Of a DNA stretch of 6,511 bases, positions 1 through 5,538 are shown one piece after another. Within the stretch, counting starts at the first letter, position 1; the number at the start of each line of letters is the position of its first letter. Position numbers and translations under genes: made by a program. The notes under the pieces were generated by a model. It did no database searches, was not told the DNA's origin, and saw only the letters and a list, made by a program, of their open reading frames with translations. Source of the stretch: Christensenella sp. UBA5399 (GTDB taxonomy: Bacteria > Bacillota > Clostridia > Christensenellales > Christensenellaceae); contig DHOD01000069.1 of the NCBI GenBank assembly GCA_002407725.1, forward strand, positions 16,673 through 23,183, given 5' to 3'.

Positions 1-266
1 GTAAAGTCCACATGCCCGGGCGTATCGATCAGGTTCAGCTCATAATCCACCCCGTCACGGCTGTAAACCATCCTGACCGCCTGCGATTTGATTGTGATGC
101 CGCGCTCCCGTTCAAGATCCATCGTATCGAGCAGCTGCTCTTTGATGTCACGCTCTGCAACGGTGCCCGTCTTCTCGATCAGCCTGTCCGCCAAGGTTGA
201 CTTTCCATGGTCTATATGCGCTATGATACAGAAGTTCCGTATATTTTCTTTATAATTATTGCCCAA
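1..266 (-). CDS. lepA: Elongation factor 4 (LepA), N-terminal part, truncated by window edge
   Basis: Ribosome-associated translational GTPase (EF-4, the back-translocase) that acts on stalled or mispositioned ribosomes in the cytosol. Read on the minus strand, the first 88 residues carry the P-loop [13 protein letters not shown], the conserved stretch around [16 protein letters not shown], which holds the switch I threonine, and the G3 motif [10 protein letters not shown]. The wording of these blocks is that of LepA rather than BipA/TypA or EF-G. The rest of the protein lies beyond the left edge. The start is uncertain. The in-frame upstream stop leaves no ATG, so I placed it at a TTG (264-266), giving a protein that begins [19 protein letters not shown]. 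This is the usual LepA distance to the P-loop, but the ribosome site before it is weak. A CTG at 288-290 lies 8 bases after an AGGGGG, and a one-base indel in an A run could restore an ATG at 278-280. Family identity is certain; the start is not. Confidence 0.95.
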   Translation of the reverse strand, partial: MGNNYKENIRNFCIIAHIDHGKSTLADRLIEKTGTVAERDIKEQLLDTMDLERERGITIKSQAVRMVYSRDGVDYELNLIDTPGHVDF

Positions 267-286
267 ATTGCTTTTTCCATTTCTTC

Positions 287-306
287 GCAGGGGCTCATCC
301 CCCTGC
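287..306 (-). promoter_or_regulatory. Perfect 7-bp hairpin in the lepA leader
   Basis: GCAGGGG and CCCCTGC form a perfect 7-bp stem around a 6-base loop. On the lepA strand the left arm contains an AGGGGG that resembles a Shine-Dalgarno site. There is no T run after it in either direction, so it does not look like a terminator. It lies between the inferred lepA promoter and the translation start, so it could mask the ribosome site. That role is inference. Confidence 0.45.
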
Positions 307-328
307 CATAATTAATAAACCAAGATAT

Positions 329-357
329 ATCATACGAAAACCGGACAAAAAATGCAA
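329..357 (-). promoter_or_regulatory. Sigma-A type promoter for lepA
   Basis: On the minus strand TTGCAT (352-357) and TATGAT (329-334) are separated by exactly 17 bases, a good vegetative promoter. It would start transcription near 322, giving a leader of about 55 bases that includes the hairpin at 287-306. Confidence 0.6.
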
Positions 358-362
358 TAGGA

Positions 363-392
363 TTCATTTATATCTTTCGGTTGTGGTATAAT
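363..392 (+). promoter_or_regulatory. Promoter for the LUD-domain gene
   Basis: A consensus TATAAT at 387-392 is preceded by TG at the extended -10 position (382-386 reads TGTGG). The -35 region is weak (TTCATT at 363-368, 18-base spacer), which is common for extended -10 promoters. The TATAAT runs on into an AT repeat (to about 404), so alternative -10 registers are possible. It is back to back with the lepA promoter. Confidence 0.55.
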
Positions 393-435
393 ATTATATT
401 ATATGAAAACATCCAAAAAATAGCAGGTGTATAAA

Positions 436-1053
436 ATGAAAGATTACCAGTCTTTGATAGGACTACTGAACAAAAAAAGATTCAAATCCTCTTTTTTCGA
501 GGACAGCGAATCCGCCAAAGCGCATGTGATGGAGTTGATTCGCGATTGTGACACCATTGGGTTTGGCGGAAGCATGACACTCAACGAGACAGGCATTTTT
601 GACGCCGTCATAAACAGCGGCAAACAGGTTTACGCAACAGTGCTGGAGAAGCAGAAGGCGAACCCCGATATTCCGGAAACCTGGAAAAACGCGACGTTCT
701 CCGATTGCTTTATTACCTCCACCAACGCGCTGACCACACAGGGCGACCTCGTTAACATCGACGCAAACGGCAACCGCGTCGGCCCCATGTTCTTTGGCCC
801 CAAAAGCGTTATCGTCGTGTGTGGCGTCAACAAAATTGTCGAGGACCCCATGCAGGCCGTCGCGCGGATCCAGAGCACAGCCGCACCCAAGAACACAGTC
901 CGCCTGGGGCTTGCCACCCCTTGCGCCGTAACCGGCAAGTGCGAGGATTGCAGCAGTCCCCAGCGTATATGCAATGTTGTGGTCCGCATCCAGTACCCGC
1001 CCCGCCCCATTGACATACACATTGTTTTGATCAACGAAGAATTGGGATATTAA
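436..1053 (+). CDS. LUD-domain (LutC/YkgG-like, DUF162) protein
   Basis: A 205-residue cytosolic protein of the LUD family, named after the lactate-utilisation proteins LutB and LutC. Seen directly: the family core with TNALTTQGDLVNIDANGNRV (96-115), the following GPKSVIVVCGVNKIV block (121-135), and a C-terminal cysteine cluster at Cys163, Cys169, Cys172 and Cys179 (TGKCEDCSSPQRIC). This length and cysteine tail are typical of the stand-alone LUD proteins common in Clostridia, whose reaction is not established. The cysteines could bind a metal or Fe-S centre, which is inference. The start is placed at ATG 436 because AGGTG (425-429) sits 6 bases upstream; an in-frame GTG at 427 lies inside that site and is a poor start. 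No lutA or lutB partner is adjacent. The stop codon falls inside the left end of the structured element that follows. Family assignment is firm; physiological role is unknown. Confidence 0.9.
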   Translation: MKDYQSLIGLLNKKRFKSSFFEDSESAKAHVMELIRDCDTIGFGGSMTLNETGIFDAVINSGKQVYATVLEKQKANPDIPETWKNATFSDCFITSTNALTTQGDLVNIDANGNRVGPMFFGPKSVIVVCGVNKIVEDPMQAVARIQSTAAPKNTVRLGLATPCAVTGKCEDCSSPQRICNVVVRIQYPPRPIDIHIVLINEELGY

Positions 1054-1214
1054 TCCCGCATAACGCCAATACCCCAGGGTGCTTTCAGCTATGCATACCT
1101 TCGCTATTGGCTCGCAGCGCCTTCCGCTTGCTCGCCTAATGCTCAGGCATCTTCCGTCCTTGACGGAAGTCACCTTGCAAGCGTGATGCGGCCCGCGCTA
1201 TCGGCGCGGATTAA
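1050..1214. repeat. TTAA-bounded, hairpin-rich intergenic element (possible MITE-like or extragenic repeat)
   Basis: About 165 bases fill most of the gap between the LUD gene and the mutase gene. The ends are inverted: TTAATCC at 1050-1056 and GGATTAA at 1208-1214, extendable to about 10 bp with one bulged base. Inside are GCCAATA (1065-1071) against TATTGGC (1105-1111), the 8-bp palindrome TATGCATA (1090-1097), ATGC-TCAG-GCAT (1139-1150), a perfect 8-bp stem CTTCCGTC/GACGGAAG with a 3-base loop (1151-1169), and CCGCGC/GCGCGG (1193-1209). It is richer in G+C than the bases flanking it and holds no convincing reading frame. The density of short inverted repeats and the matching ends suggest a small non-coding mobile or dispersed repeat, or a structured RNA. 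Only one copy is in the window, so repeat status is inference. The left end overlaps the LUD stop codon. Confidence 0.5.
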
Positions 1215-1255
1215 AAACATAGGCGTTTTTTATGATGAATAGTATAAATAGTTAA

Positions 1256-1262
1256 GAGAGGG
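1256..1262 (+). promoter_or_regulatory. Ribosome binding site of the phosphohexomutase gene
   Basis: GAGAGGG lies 7 bases before ATG 1270 and fixes that start. No convincing promoter was found between the structured element and this site, so transcription may read through from upstream or start from a weak site such as TATAAA at 1243-1248. Confidence 0.6.
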
Positions 1263-1269
1263 ATATCGC

Positions 1270-2985
1270 ATGGCAACATACAAAGAAAATTTCCAGATTT
1301 GGTCCGACGCGCTTTCGGGCACCGAATACGCATTGGAATTACAGCAACTAAAAAACGACGAGAAGGCCTGCTCCGACAGCTTTTACCGCGATATGGAGTT
1401 TGGCACCGCAGGCATGCGCGGCATCATTGGCATTGGCACCAACCGCATGAACATTTTCACCGTGCGGCGCGCCACCCAGGCGCTGGCCAATCACATCAAT
1501 GATAAAGGCGAAGGCAGCCGCGGCGTGGCAATCGCTTACGATACGCGCCACAACAGCGAACTTTTCGCGCGCGAAACAGCCGGCGTACTGCTCAAAAACG
1601 GCATCAAGGTCTATATGTACGAGACGCCCCACAGCGTGCCGCAGCTTTCCTTCACCATTTTGCAACTACAGTGTGTCTCCGGCGTTGTGATCACCGCCAG
1701 CCACAATCCGTCCGTGTACAACGGCTACAAGGTATACGGCGAAGACGGCGGGCAAATGCCCGTAGCGGACTCCAACCAGATCACTGCCAATATCGAGGCG
1801 ATATCCGACAGCGAAATGTTTGCAATCCGCCCGGCGCCGCTGGAGGGAGAATTATATCACCCCATCGGCAAAGAGCTGGACGAAATCTACTTTGCAAAGG
1901 TGGAAGCCCTCAGCCTGAACCGGGACATCATACAGGCGCAGTCCGACAAACTGAACATTGTCTATACGCCGCTCAACGGCACAGGACTGGTACCTGTGCG
2001 CCGCGTACTGGAGGACCTGGGCATCAAGAAACTGCACATTGTCAAGGAGCAGGAGCTTCCCGATCCGGATTTTTCCACTGTCAGCGCGCCCAACCCGGAA
2101 AACCGCGAATGCTTTGACCTGGCAATCGAGCTGGCCGACCGCACGCATGCCAACCTGATACTGGCCACCGACCCGGACAGCGACCGCCTGGGCATTGCCG
2201 TCAGGGAAAAAAGCGGCGAGTTTGTGATATTGACAGGCAATCAGATCGGCTGCCTTCTGATGGATTACCAGCTTTCACAGCTGCACGACCTCACAAAGAA
2301 CGACTTTGTCGTCAAATCGATTGTGACAACAGACATGACCGACGTGATCGCCGCCCATTACGGCGTTGAATTGCGCAGCGTATATACCGGCTTCAAGTTT
2401 ATCGCCGAGCAGATCAAAATTGCGGAGCAGACGGGCAAAGGTAATTTTGTATTTGGATATGAGGAAAGCTACGGATACCTGTTTGGCAAATTTGTCCGCG
2501 ATAAGGACGCCATACAGGCCGCTATGAAGACGGTGGAGGCCGCCTGCTATTATGCGGAACAGGGGCTTACATTGTCTGATGCGCTTTCCAAGATATACGA
2601 AAAATACGGTTGGTACAGCGAGATTGTAATTTCCAATACGTTGTACGGGCAGGAAGGCATCGCAAAAATCATGAACGCAGTGGAAACCCTTCGCAAAAAT
2701 ATCCCTGCAAAAATTGGAGATTTCGCCGTACGCGCCGTACGTGATTACAAAACACAGACACGTACAGCCTTCCCCGGCGGCAATGTTACAGAAATTCCAA
2801 TGGATAGCATGAACGTATTATATTTCGAGCTGGAAGGCGGCAGGTTTATCGTCCGCCCCTCCGGCACAGAGCCCAAGCTAAAATCCTACCTCTCCGCCTG
2901 GGCAGATAACGAGCAGACTGCGGCGTCACAACTTGAGCAACTCCAGACTGCTGCAAACGCGCTGTTAGAGGATTTACTAAAGTAG
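1270..2985 (+). CDS. pgcA: Phospho-sugar mutase (phosphoglucomutase/phosphomannomutase, PgcA-like)
   Basis: A 571-residue alpha-D-phosphohexomutase that interconverts sugar 1- and 6-phosphates (glucose, possibly mannose) through an enzyme phosphoserine, in the cytosol. It supplies glucose 1-phosphate for UDP-glucose, cell-envelope and storage polysaccharides. All four family sites are visible in order: N-terminal EFGTAGMRG (43-51), the active-site loop TASHNP with catalytic Ser144, the Mg-binding DPDSDR (301-306), the sugar-specificity loop GYEESYG (396-402), and the phosphate-binding RPSGTEPK (529-536). Length and N-terminal layout match the Bacillus subtilis PgcA type rather than the roughly 450-residue GlmM/ManB type; the symbol is used on that basis. 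ATG 1270 has a good ribosome site. The gene is intact and is followed by a hairpin at 3026-3063. Its last 100 bases are overlapped on the other strand by the run-on end of the next gene. Substrate preference cannot be read from sequence alone. Confidence 0.93.
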   Translation: MATYKENFQIWSDALSGTEYALELQQLKNDEKACSDSFYRDMEFGTAGMRGIIGIGTNRMNIFTVRRATQALANHINDKGEGSRGVAIAYDTRHNSELFARETAGVLLKNGIKVYMYETPHSVPQLSFTILQLQCVSGVVITASHNPSVYNGYKVYGEDGGQMPVADSNQITANIEAISDSEMFAIRPAPLEGELYHPIGKELDEIYFAKVEALSLNRDIIQAQSDKLNIVYTPLNGTGLVPVRRVLEDLGIKKLHIVKEQELPDPDFSTVSAPNPENRECFDLAIELADRTHANLILATDPDSDRLGIAVREKSGEFVILTGNQIGCLLMDYQLSQLHDLTKNDFVVKSIVTTDMTDVIAAHYGVELRSVYTGFKFIAEQIKIAEQTGKGNFVFGYEESYGYLFGKFVRDKDAIQAAMKTVEAACYYAEQGLTLSDALSKIYEKYGWYSEIVISNTLYGQEGIAKIMNAVETLRKNIPAKIGDFAVRAVRDYKTQTRTAFPGGNVTEIPMDSMNVLYFELEGGRFIVRPSGTEPKLKSYLSAWADNEQTAASQLEQLQTAANALLEDLLK

Positions 2986-3557
2986 GAGACATTTCCATAC
3001 TGTCGTTTTTTTCCATCAATGATCAAAAACTTATATTTACATGTTACCGTAAATATAAGTTTTAATTTATCGAACTTTTTCTGCCAGCTTGAACGTTCAT
3101 ACACTTTCGTGTATTGTGTCATTGTGCTAAACCAAGATCCCGGATCCTCTTTGTCTAATACGCTGGCATATTTGACCGCTTCACCATTCGTCGTGGCAAG
3201 CGACCACCCCGTCAGCCCCCCAGCTTCGTCAAAGACAAAACCCTGCGAGACTAGCTTTGCCCCGCCTCTAGCCTTCATTTCCTTGGCAGCTTTATCACAG
3301 TCTTCCAGAAGCTTTTCGAATTCCGCCCGTTTTTGCGGGCTACGCTTCATCTCATCCAGCTTCTCCTGTGCTATCGCCATACTGCCGATCCCTTTGGGAA
3401 TGTCGCTCTTTCCCTTTACAAAAAAATCCAGGTTCTCATACTTTTTTTCCCAATCCTTAAACTGCGGATCTCCTGACGTACTCCCAATCATTTTCTGCTT
3501 TGTGTTTAACGCAAGCCGACTGGCTACATACCCACTGCTGATTTTCATCGCACACAT
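2886..3557 (-). CDS. Unrecognised small protein with run-on, antisense C-terminus
   Basis: A 223-residue frame I cannot assign with confidence. The start at ATG 3557 is chosen because GGAGG (3565-3569) sits 7 bases upstream; a second ATG three codons in is less well placed. There is no signal peptide or membrane segment. Residues 60-97 are charged and probably helical, and around 104-118 there is QGFVFDEAGGLTGWS. The pattern of a basic helical stretch followed by a 'G.v.de.G.l..Ws' strand recalls small Clostridia proteins of the DUF6033 kind, a tentative memory-based suggestion. The C-terminus is odd. From residue 165 the frame reads through the 3026-3063 hairpin, and residues 191-223 are antisense of the mutase gene, ending in a low-complexity Ser/Ala/Cys tail. 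In another frame a TAA lies at 3067-3069, just before the hairpin, reached by a one-base shift in the A5 tract at 3076-3080. The functional protein probably ends near residue 163. Confidence 0.65.
   Translation of the reverse strand: MCAMKISSGYVASRLALNTKQKMIGSTSGDPQFKDWEKKYENLDFFVKGKSDIPKGIGSMAIAQEKLDEMKRSPQKRAEFEKLLEDCDKAAKEMKARGGAKLVSQGFVFDEAGGLTGWSLATTNGEAVKYASVLDKEDPGSWFSTMTQYTKVYERSSWQKKFDKLKLIFTVTCKYKFLIIDGKKRQYGNVSYFSKSSNSAFAAVWSCSSCDAAVCSLSAQAER
3026..3063. terminator. Hairpin terminator between convergent genes
   Basis: A perfect 15-bp inverted repeat (AAAACTTATATTTAC against GTAAATATAAGTTTT) surrounds an 8-base loop. It starts 41 bases after the mutase stop and is AT-rich, with short T runs on both sides, so it can act in both directions. 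It fits as the terminator of the mutase gene and probably of the opposing gene before that frame was extended through it. Confidence 0.7.
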
Positions 3558-3584
3558 TTCGACACCTCCCTGTCTCAATATAAA

Positions 3585-3614
3585 TATATACATGAATAGT
3601 ATAAACCATATCAA
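3585..3614 (-). promoter_or_regulatory. Possible promoter of the unrecognised small gene
   Basis: On the minus strand TTGATA (3609-3614) and TATATA (3585-3590) are 18 bases apart, about 28 bases before the start codon. The region is very AT-rich, so chance matches are likely. It lies just downstream of the terminator of the preceding gene, so a separate promoter is expected here. Confidence 0.35.
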
Positions 3615-3638
3615 CGGACATTTCGAGCTATTTGATAC

Positions 3639-3684
3639 AAAAAAACAGCCTTTCATGACATTGTATCATCAAACACTGTTTTTT
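3639..3684 (-). terminator. Rho-independent terminator after the ybjQ-type gene
   Basis: AAAAAACAG (3640-3648) pairs with CTGTTTTTT (3676-3684). Inside it a second, imperfect stem (3 bp, a mismatch, then about 6 bp) closes on a 3-base loop, so nearly all 45 bases fold into one hairpin. On the minus strand the descending arm ends in seven T. It lies about 57 bases after the stop at 3741 and so ends the two-gene operon upstream. The A run on the other side would allow action in both directions. Confidence 0.7.
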
Positions 3685-3740
3685 ACGATTTTTGCCACAA
3701 AGCAAGTCAATTGAAATTGACGCTTACGCCATATGGGCAA

Positions 3741-4055
3741 CTATTCCACAAACTTGACAGCCGTGCCATATACCATCATCTCGGCCATGCCGTCCGCAAT
3801 ATCCGATGAGCAAAACCGCACATTGACAATCGCATCCGCCCCCATGCCCTGCGCCTGCGTAATCATGCGGTTGATCGCAATCTCCCTTGCTTCTGTCAGC
3901 ATCTCCGTATAACCTGTAACCTCGCCACCGACAATGTTTTTCAGACCCGCCATAAAATCCCTGCCAATATGCTTGGCCTGCACAGTACTCCCCTGCACCA
4001 GGTTTATCAACGTGTGCTTCCTGCCCGGTATGCTGTCTACATTCACCACAATCAT
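3741..4055 (-). CDS. YbjQ/UPF0145 family protein
   Basis: A 104-residue soluble protein of the YbjQ (UPF0145, DUF74) family, often labelled a heavy-metal-binding-domain protein. Known structures of the family are small homopentamers, but no reaction is established. Seen directly: GRDFMAGLKNIVGGEVTGYT (31-50), AREIAINRM (56-64) and MGADAIVNVRF (71-81), then YGTAVKF at the end, which together are the family signature in the right order and at full length. The start at ATG 4055 is chosen because GGGAGG (4065-4070) is 9 bases upstream; longer frames would overlap the peptidase gene. It begins 32 bases after the peptidase stop on the same strand with no terminator between, so the two are probably cotranscribed, and both end at the hairpin at 3640-3684. 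Cys82 is the only cysteine, so a cysteine-rich metal site is not apparent. Confidence 0.9.
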   Translation of the reverse strand: MIVVNVDSIPGRKHTLINLVQGSTVQAKHIGRDFMAGLKNIVGGEVTGYTEMLTEAREIAINRMITQAQGMGADAIVNVRFCSSDIADGMAEMMVYGTAVKFVE

Positions 4056-4087
4056 TTTTACGTACCTCCCATGTTTTTTTGTTATCC

Positions 4088-5404
4088 TTAATAAAATATC
4101 CTGTGATCCGTTCCCAATTCTCCGTTCCAATGCGCCCATGTGTCCTGAAACTCCCGGTCGCCGCGCGGATTGGCGGCAGCCGCTTCCGCAAGCTTCACCC
4201 ACCGATCGACAAACGCCTGTTCCTCATCCGCCACTTTGTTGCAAAAGGCCTTTCGCACTGCTGCATCTTGATCCTGCACCTCCTGCAAGCGGATATCCCA
4301 GTCCGCTTCCAACGCTGCAAGTTCCCGGTGATACAATTCTTCGTCCAGCTTTCCCGCAACCATTGCGCGGTTGATGCCTTCGCGATGCAACCACGACTGC
4401 ACAGCCTGCGCCTGATTGTCGTAAGCAAAGACAACTTGGTCGGAGTACGCGTCAAACCAGAACGGCACAAACGGCGCGATGCACGGCGTCGACATCCCCG
4501 TTCCATAATAGAGGCTGTGCCCGCCTGCACGCAGCTCCGCCGTCATGCTGTTGGTCGATTGGCAGCCCGAAGGCATCGACGCGTGCATACAGGGCGCACT
4601 GTATCCGCTGCCCGTCCAAATTTCATTTCCATTATGATTGCGCAACGCCCGCTTCAGGGTGCCTTGATCCACGCTGCCCCTGCGTTTTTCCAGCGTACGC
4701 GCCGTACATCCACCCCTGAGTGTTGCTCCCATACCCATCCTGTGAAAATGATCCAGAAATGTTGTACGAAAATGAAAACCTTCCGCACTCTCACACCATC
4801 CCTGGCTAACCGCATATCCAATCGCTTCCGGGTGGATACGGTCATATTGATCAATGCTCAACACATTGGAGATGGAGCGGATACCCTGTACTTTTTCCAC
4901 CGCCCAAAACGGCCCCGTGGTCTCCAGCACATATGCCCCGTCCGCGTCCATAATCATGAAAGCGTTGTGGTAGTAATCCTCGCCGTCAAACCCGCAGTCT
5001 CCGCCCTGCCCATATTCCCCCAACAAATCGATGATCACATCCAACGCTTCCGCCGCCGTCTTTCCGCGTTCCAGCCCAAGGCGAAGCAGGTCCATCCCCA
5101 TCAGGGCGGGCGGGCCGTCAGGCATTTTGGTCCACAGCGCCTCGTTGCCAATGGTCACGCCAAACTCATTGGTGCCCATCTCGCCGCCCCACATCCATGC
5201 CGGCTTACTGAGGATCACCGCGTGGGTACGCGCAACCTGTTTTATGGCGATATAGGTGCATTGGAGCGCCTCTCCCCCCGTATGGTCCGCAGCGGGAATA
5301 TACACAAAATACTGCGGCTCGTTCGGGTGCCTGTCGCTGTTTTTCGCAAACATATTCAGCCCCGATGCCGTTGTATCTCCCAAAGCGCATAATGTATCAC
5401 ACAT
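4088..5404 (-). CDS. Secernin-like C69 family peptidase (Ntn hydrolase)
   Basis: A 438-residue cytosolic protein of peptidase family C69 (dipeptidase/secernin group), N-terminal nucleophile hydrolases that expose a cysteine as the first residue and cleave small peptides or amides. The start at ATG 5404 is decisive: GGAGG (5413-5417) lies 8 bases upstream and the second residue becomes Cys2 of MCDTLCAL, the expected nucleophile after Met removal. The in-frame ATG at 5431 would bury it. Other conserved blocks: KNSDR (21-25), SKPAWMWGGEMGTNEFGV (66-83), GNEALW (86-91), LLRLGLERGKTAAEALDVII (106-125), YGQGGDC (131-137), YHNAFMI (145-151), and LETTGPFWAVEKVQGIRSIS (160-179). The order and spacing match secernins closely, more so than the Lactobacillus PepD type. 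There is no signal peptide. It is transcribed from its own promoter at 5462-5491 and is followed after 32 bases by the ybjQ-type gene. The natural substrate is unknown. Confidence 0.9.
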   Translation of the reverse strand: MCDTLCALGDTTASGLNMFAKNSDRHPNEPQYFVYIPAADHTGGEALQCTYIAIKQVARTHAVILSKPAWMWGGEMGTNEFGVTIGNEALWTKMPDGPPALMGMDLLRLGLERGKTAAEALDVIIDLLGEYGQGGDCGFDGEDYYHNAFMIMDADGAYVLETTGPFWAVEKVQGIRSISNVLSIDQYDRIHPEAIGYAVSQGWCESAEGFHFRTTFLDHFHRMGMGATLRGGCTARTLEKRRGSVDQGTLKRALRNHNGNEIWTGSGYSAPCMHASMPSGCQSTNSMTAELRAGGHSLYYGTGMSTPCIAPFVPFWFDAYSDQVVFAYDNQAQAVQSWLHREGINRAMVAGKLDEELYHRELAALEADWDIRLQEVQDQDAAVRKAFCNKVADEEQAFVDRWVKLAEAAAANPRGDREFQDTWAHWNGELGTDHRIFY

Positions 5405-5412
5405 CGCTTTTT

Positions 5413-5417
5413 CCTCC
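5413..5417 (-). promoter_or_regulatory. Ribosome binding site that fixes the C69 peptidase start
   Basis: GGAGG sits 8 bases before ATG 5404, so translation begins at Met-Cys-Asp. This matters because the cysteine must be the first residue of the mature enzyme. The upstream in-frame ATG at 5431 has no such site. Confidence 0.75.
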
Positions 5418-5461
5418 GCAATTATATTCATTTTATTTGAAAATTATTTTGGCTTTTCTTT

Positions 5462-5491
5462 ATTATACCATATAACAAAAAACGCGGACAA
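5462..5491 (-). promoter_or_regulatory. Promoter of the C69 peptidase-ybjQ operon
   Basis: A consensus TATAAT (5462-5467) and TTGTCC (5486-5491) are 18 bases apart on the minus strand, about 57 bases before the start codon. The -35 lies in the descending arm of the preceding terminator hairpin, so the two elements share bases. Confidence 0.6.
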
Positions 5492-5508
5492 TCATTTAAC
5501 TGCCCGCG
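5477..5508 (-). terminator. Rho-independent terminator of the mtnA-aldolase operon
   Basis: On the minus strand an 8-bp GC-rich stem (CGCGGGCA against TGTCCGCG, one G-T pair) with a 10-base loop is followed by six T. It is 30 bases after the aldolase stop, a textbook intrinsic terminator. Confidence 0.85.
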
Positions 5509-5538
5509 CCCGATTCATTTTATGGATCCGGTTTGTAC

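Noticed and set aside
463..1173. 236-codon open frame on the minus strand opposite the LUD gene
   Set aside because: Its composition is that of an antisense shadow, it has no ribosome site, and the plus-strand LUD protein shows clear family motifs. Its N-terminal part runs across the structured element.
1193..1215. CCGCGC/GCGCGG hairpin as a terminator of the LUD gene
   Set aside because: The stem is followed by ATTAAAAAC, not a T run, on the plus strand. It fits better as the end of the structured element.
1204..1248. Possible promoter directly before the mutase gene (TATAAA 1243-1248, or TATGAT 1231-1236)
   Set aside because: Neither has an acceptable -35 at 16-18 bases, and the region is AT-rich, so the matches may be chance.
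1054..1269. Known riboswitch, T-box or tRNA-like RNA upstream of the mutase
   Set aside because: I saw no T-box core, no recognised riboswitch core and no cloverleaf; only generic short stems.
3019..3714. 231-codon plus-strand frame opposite the unrecognised small gene
   Set aside because: It starts within the hairpin region without a ribosome site, and its hydrophobic and Ser/Phe-rich sequence is what antisense of a Lys/Glu-rich gene gives. The minus strand has a strong GGAGG start.
3724..4202. Longer or shifted minus-strand frames around the ybjQ-type gene
   Set aside because: The 155-codon frame is out of register with the YbjQ motifs. The extension upstream of ATG 4055 overlaps the peptidase gene and lacks a ribosome site.
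4079..5392. 437-codon plus-strand frame opposite the C69 peptidase
   Set aside because: Arg/His/Pro-rich shadow; the minus strand encodes an unmistakable secernin-like protein over the same bases.
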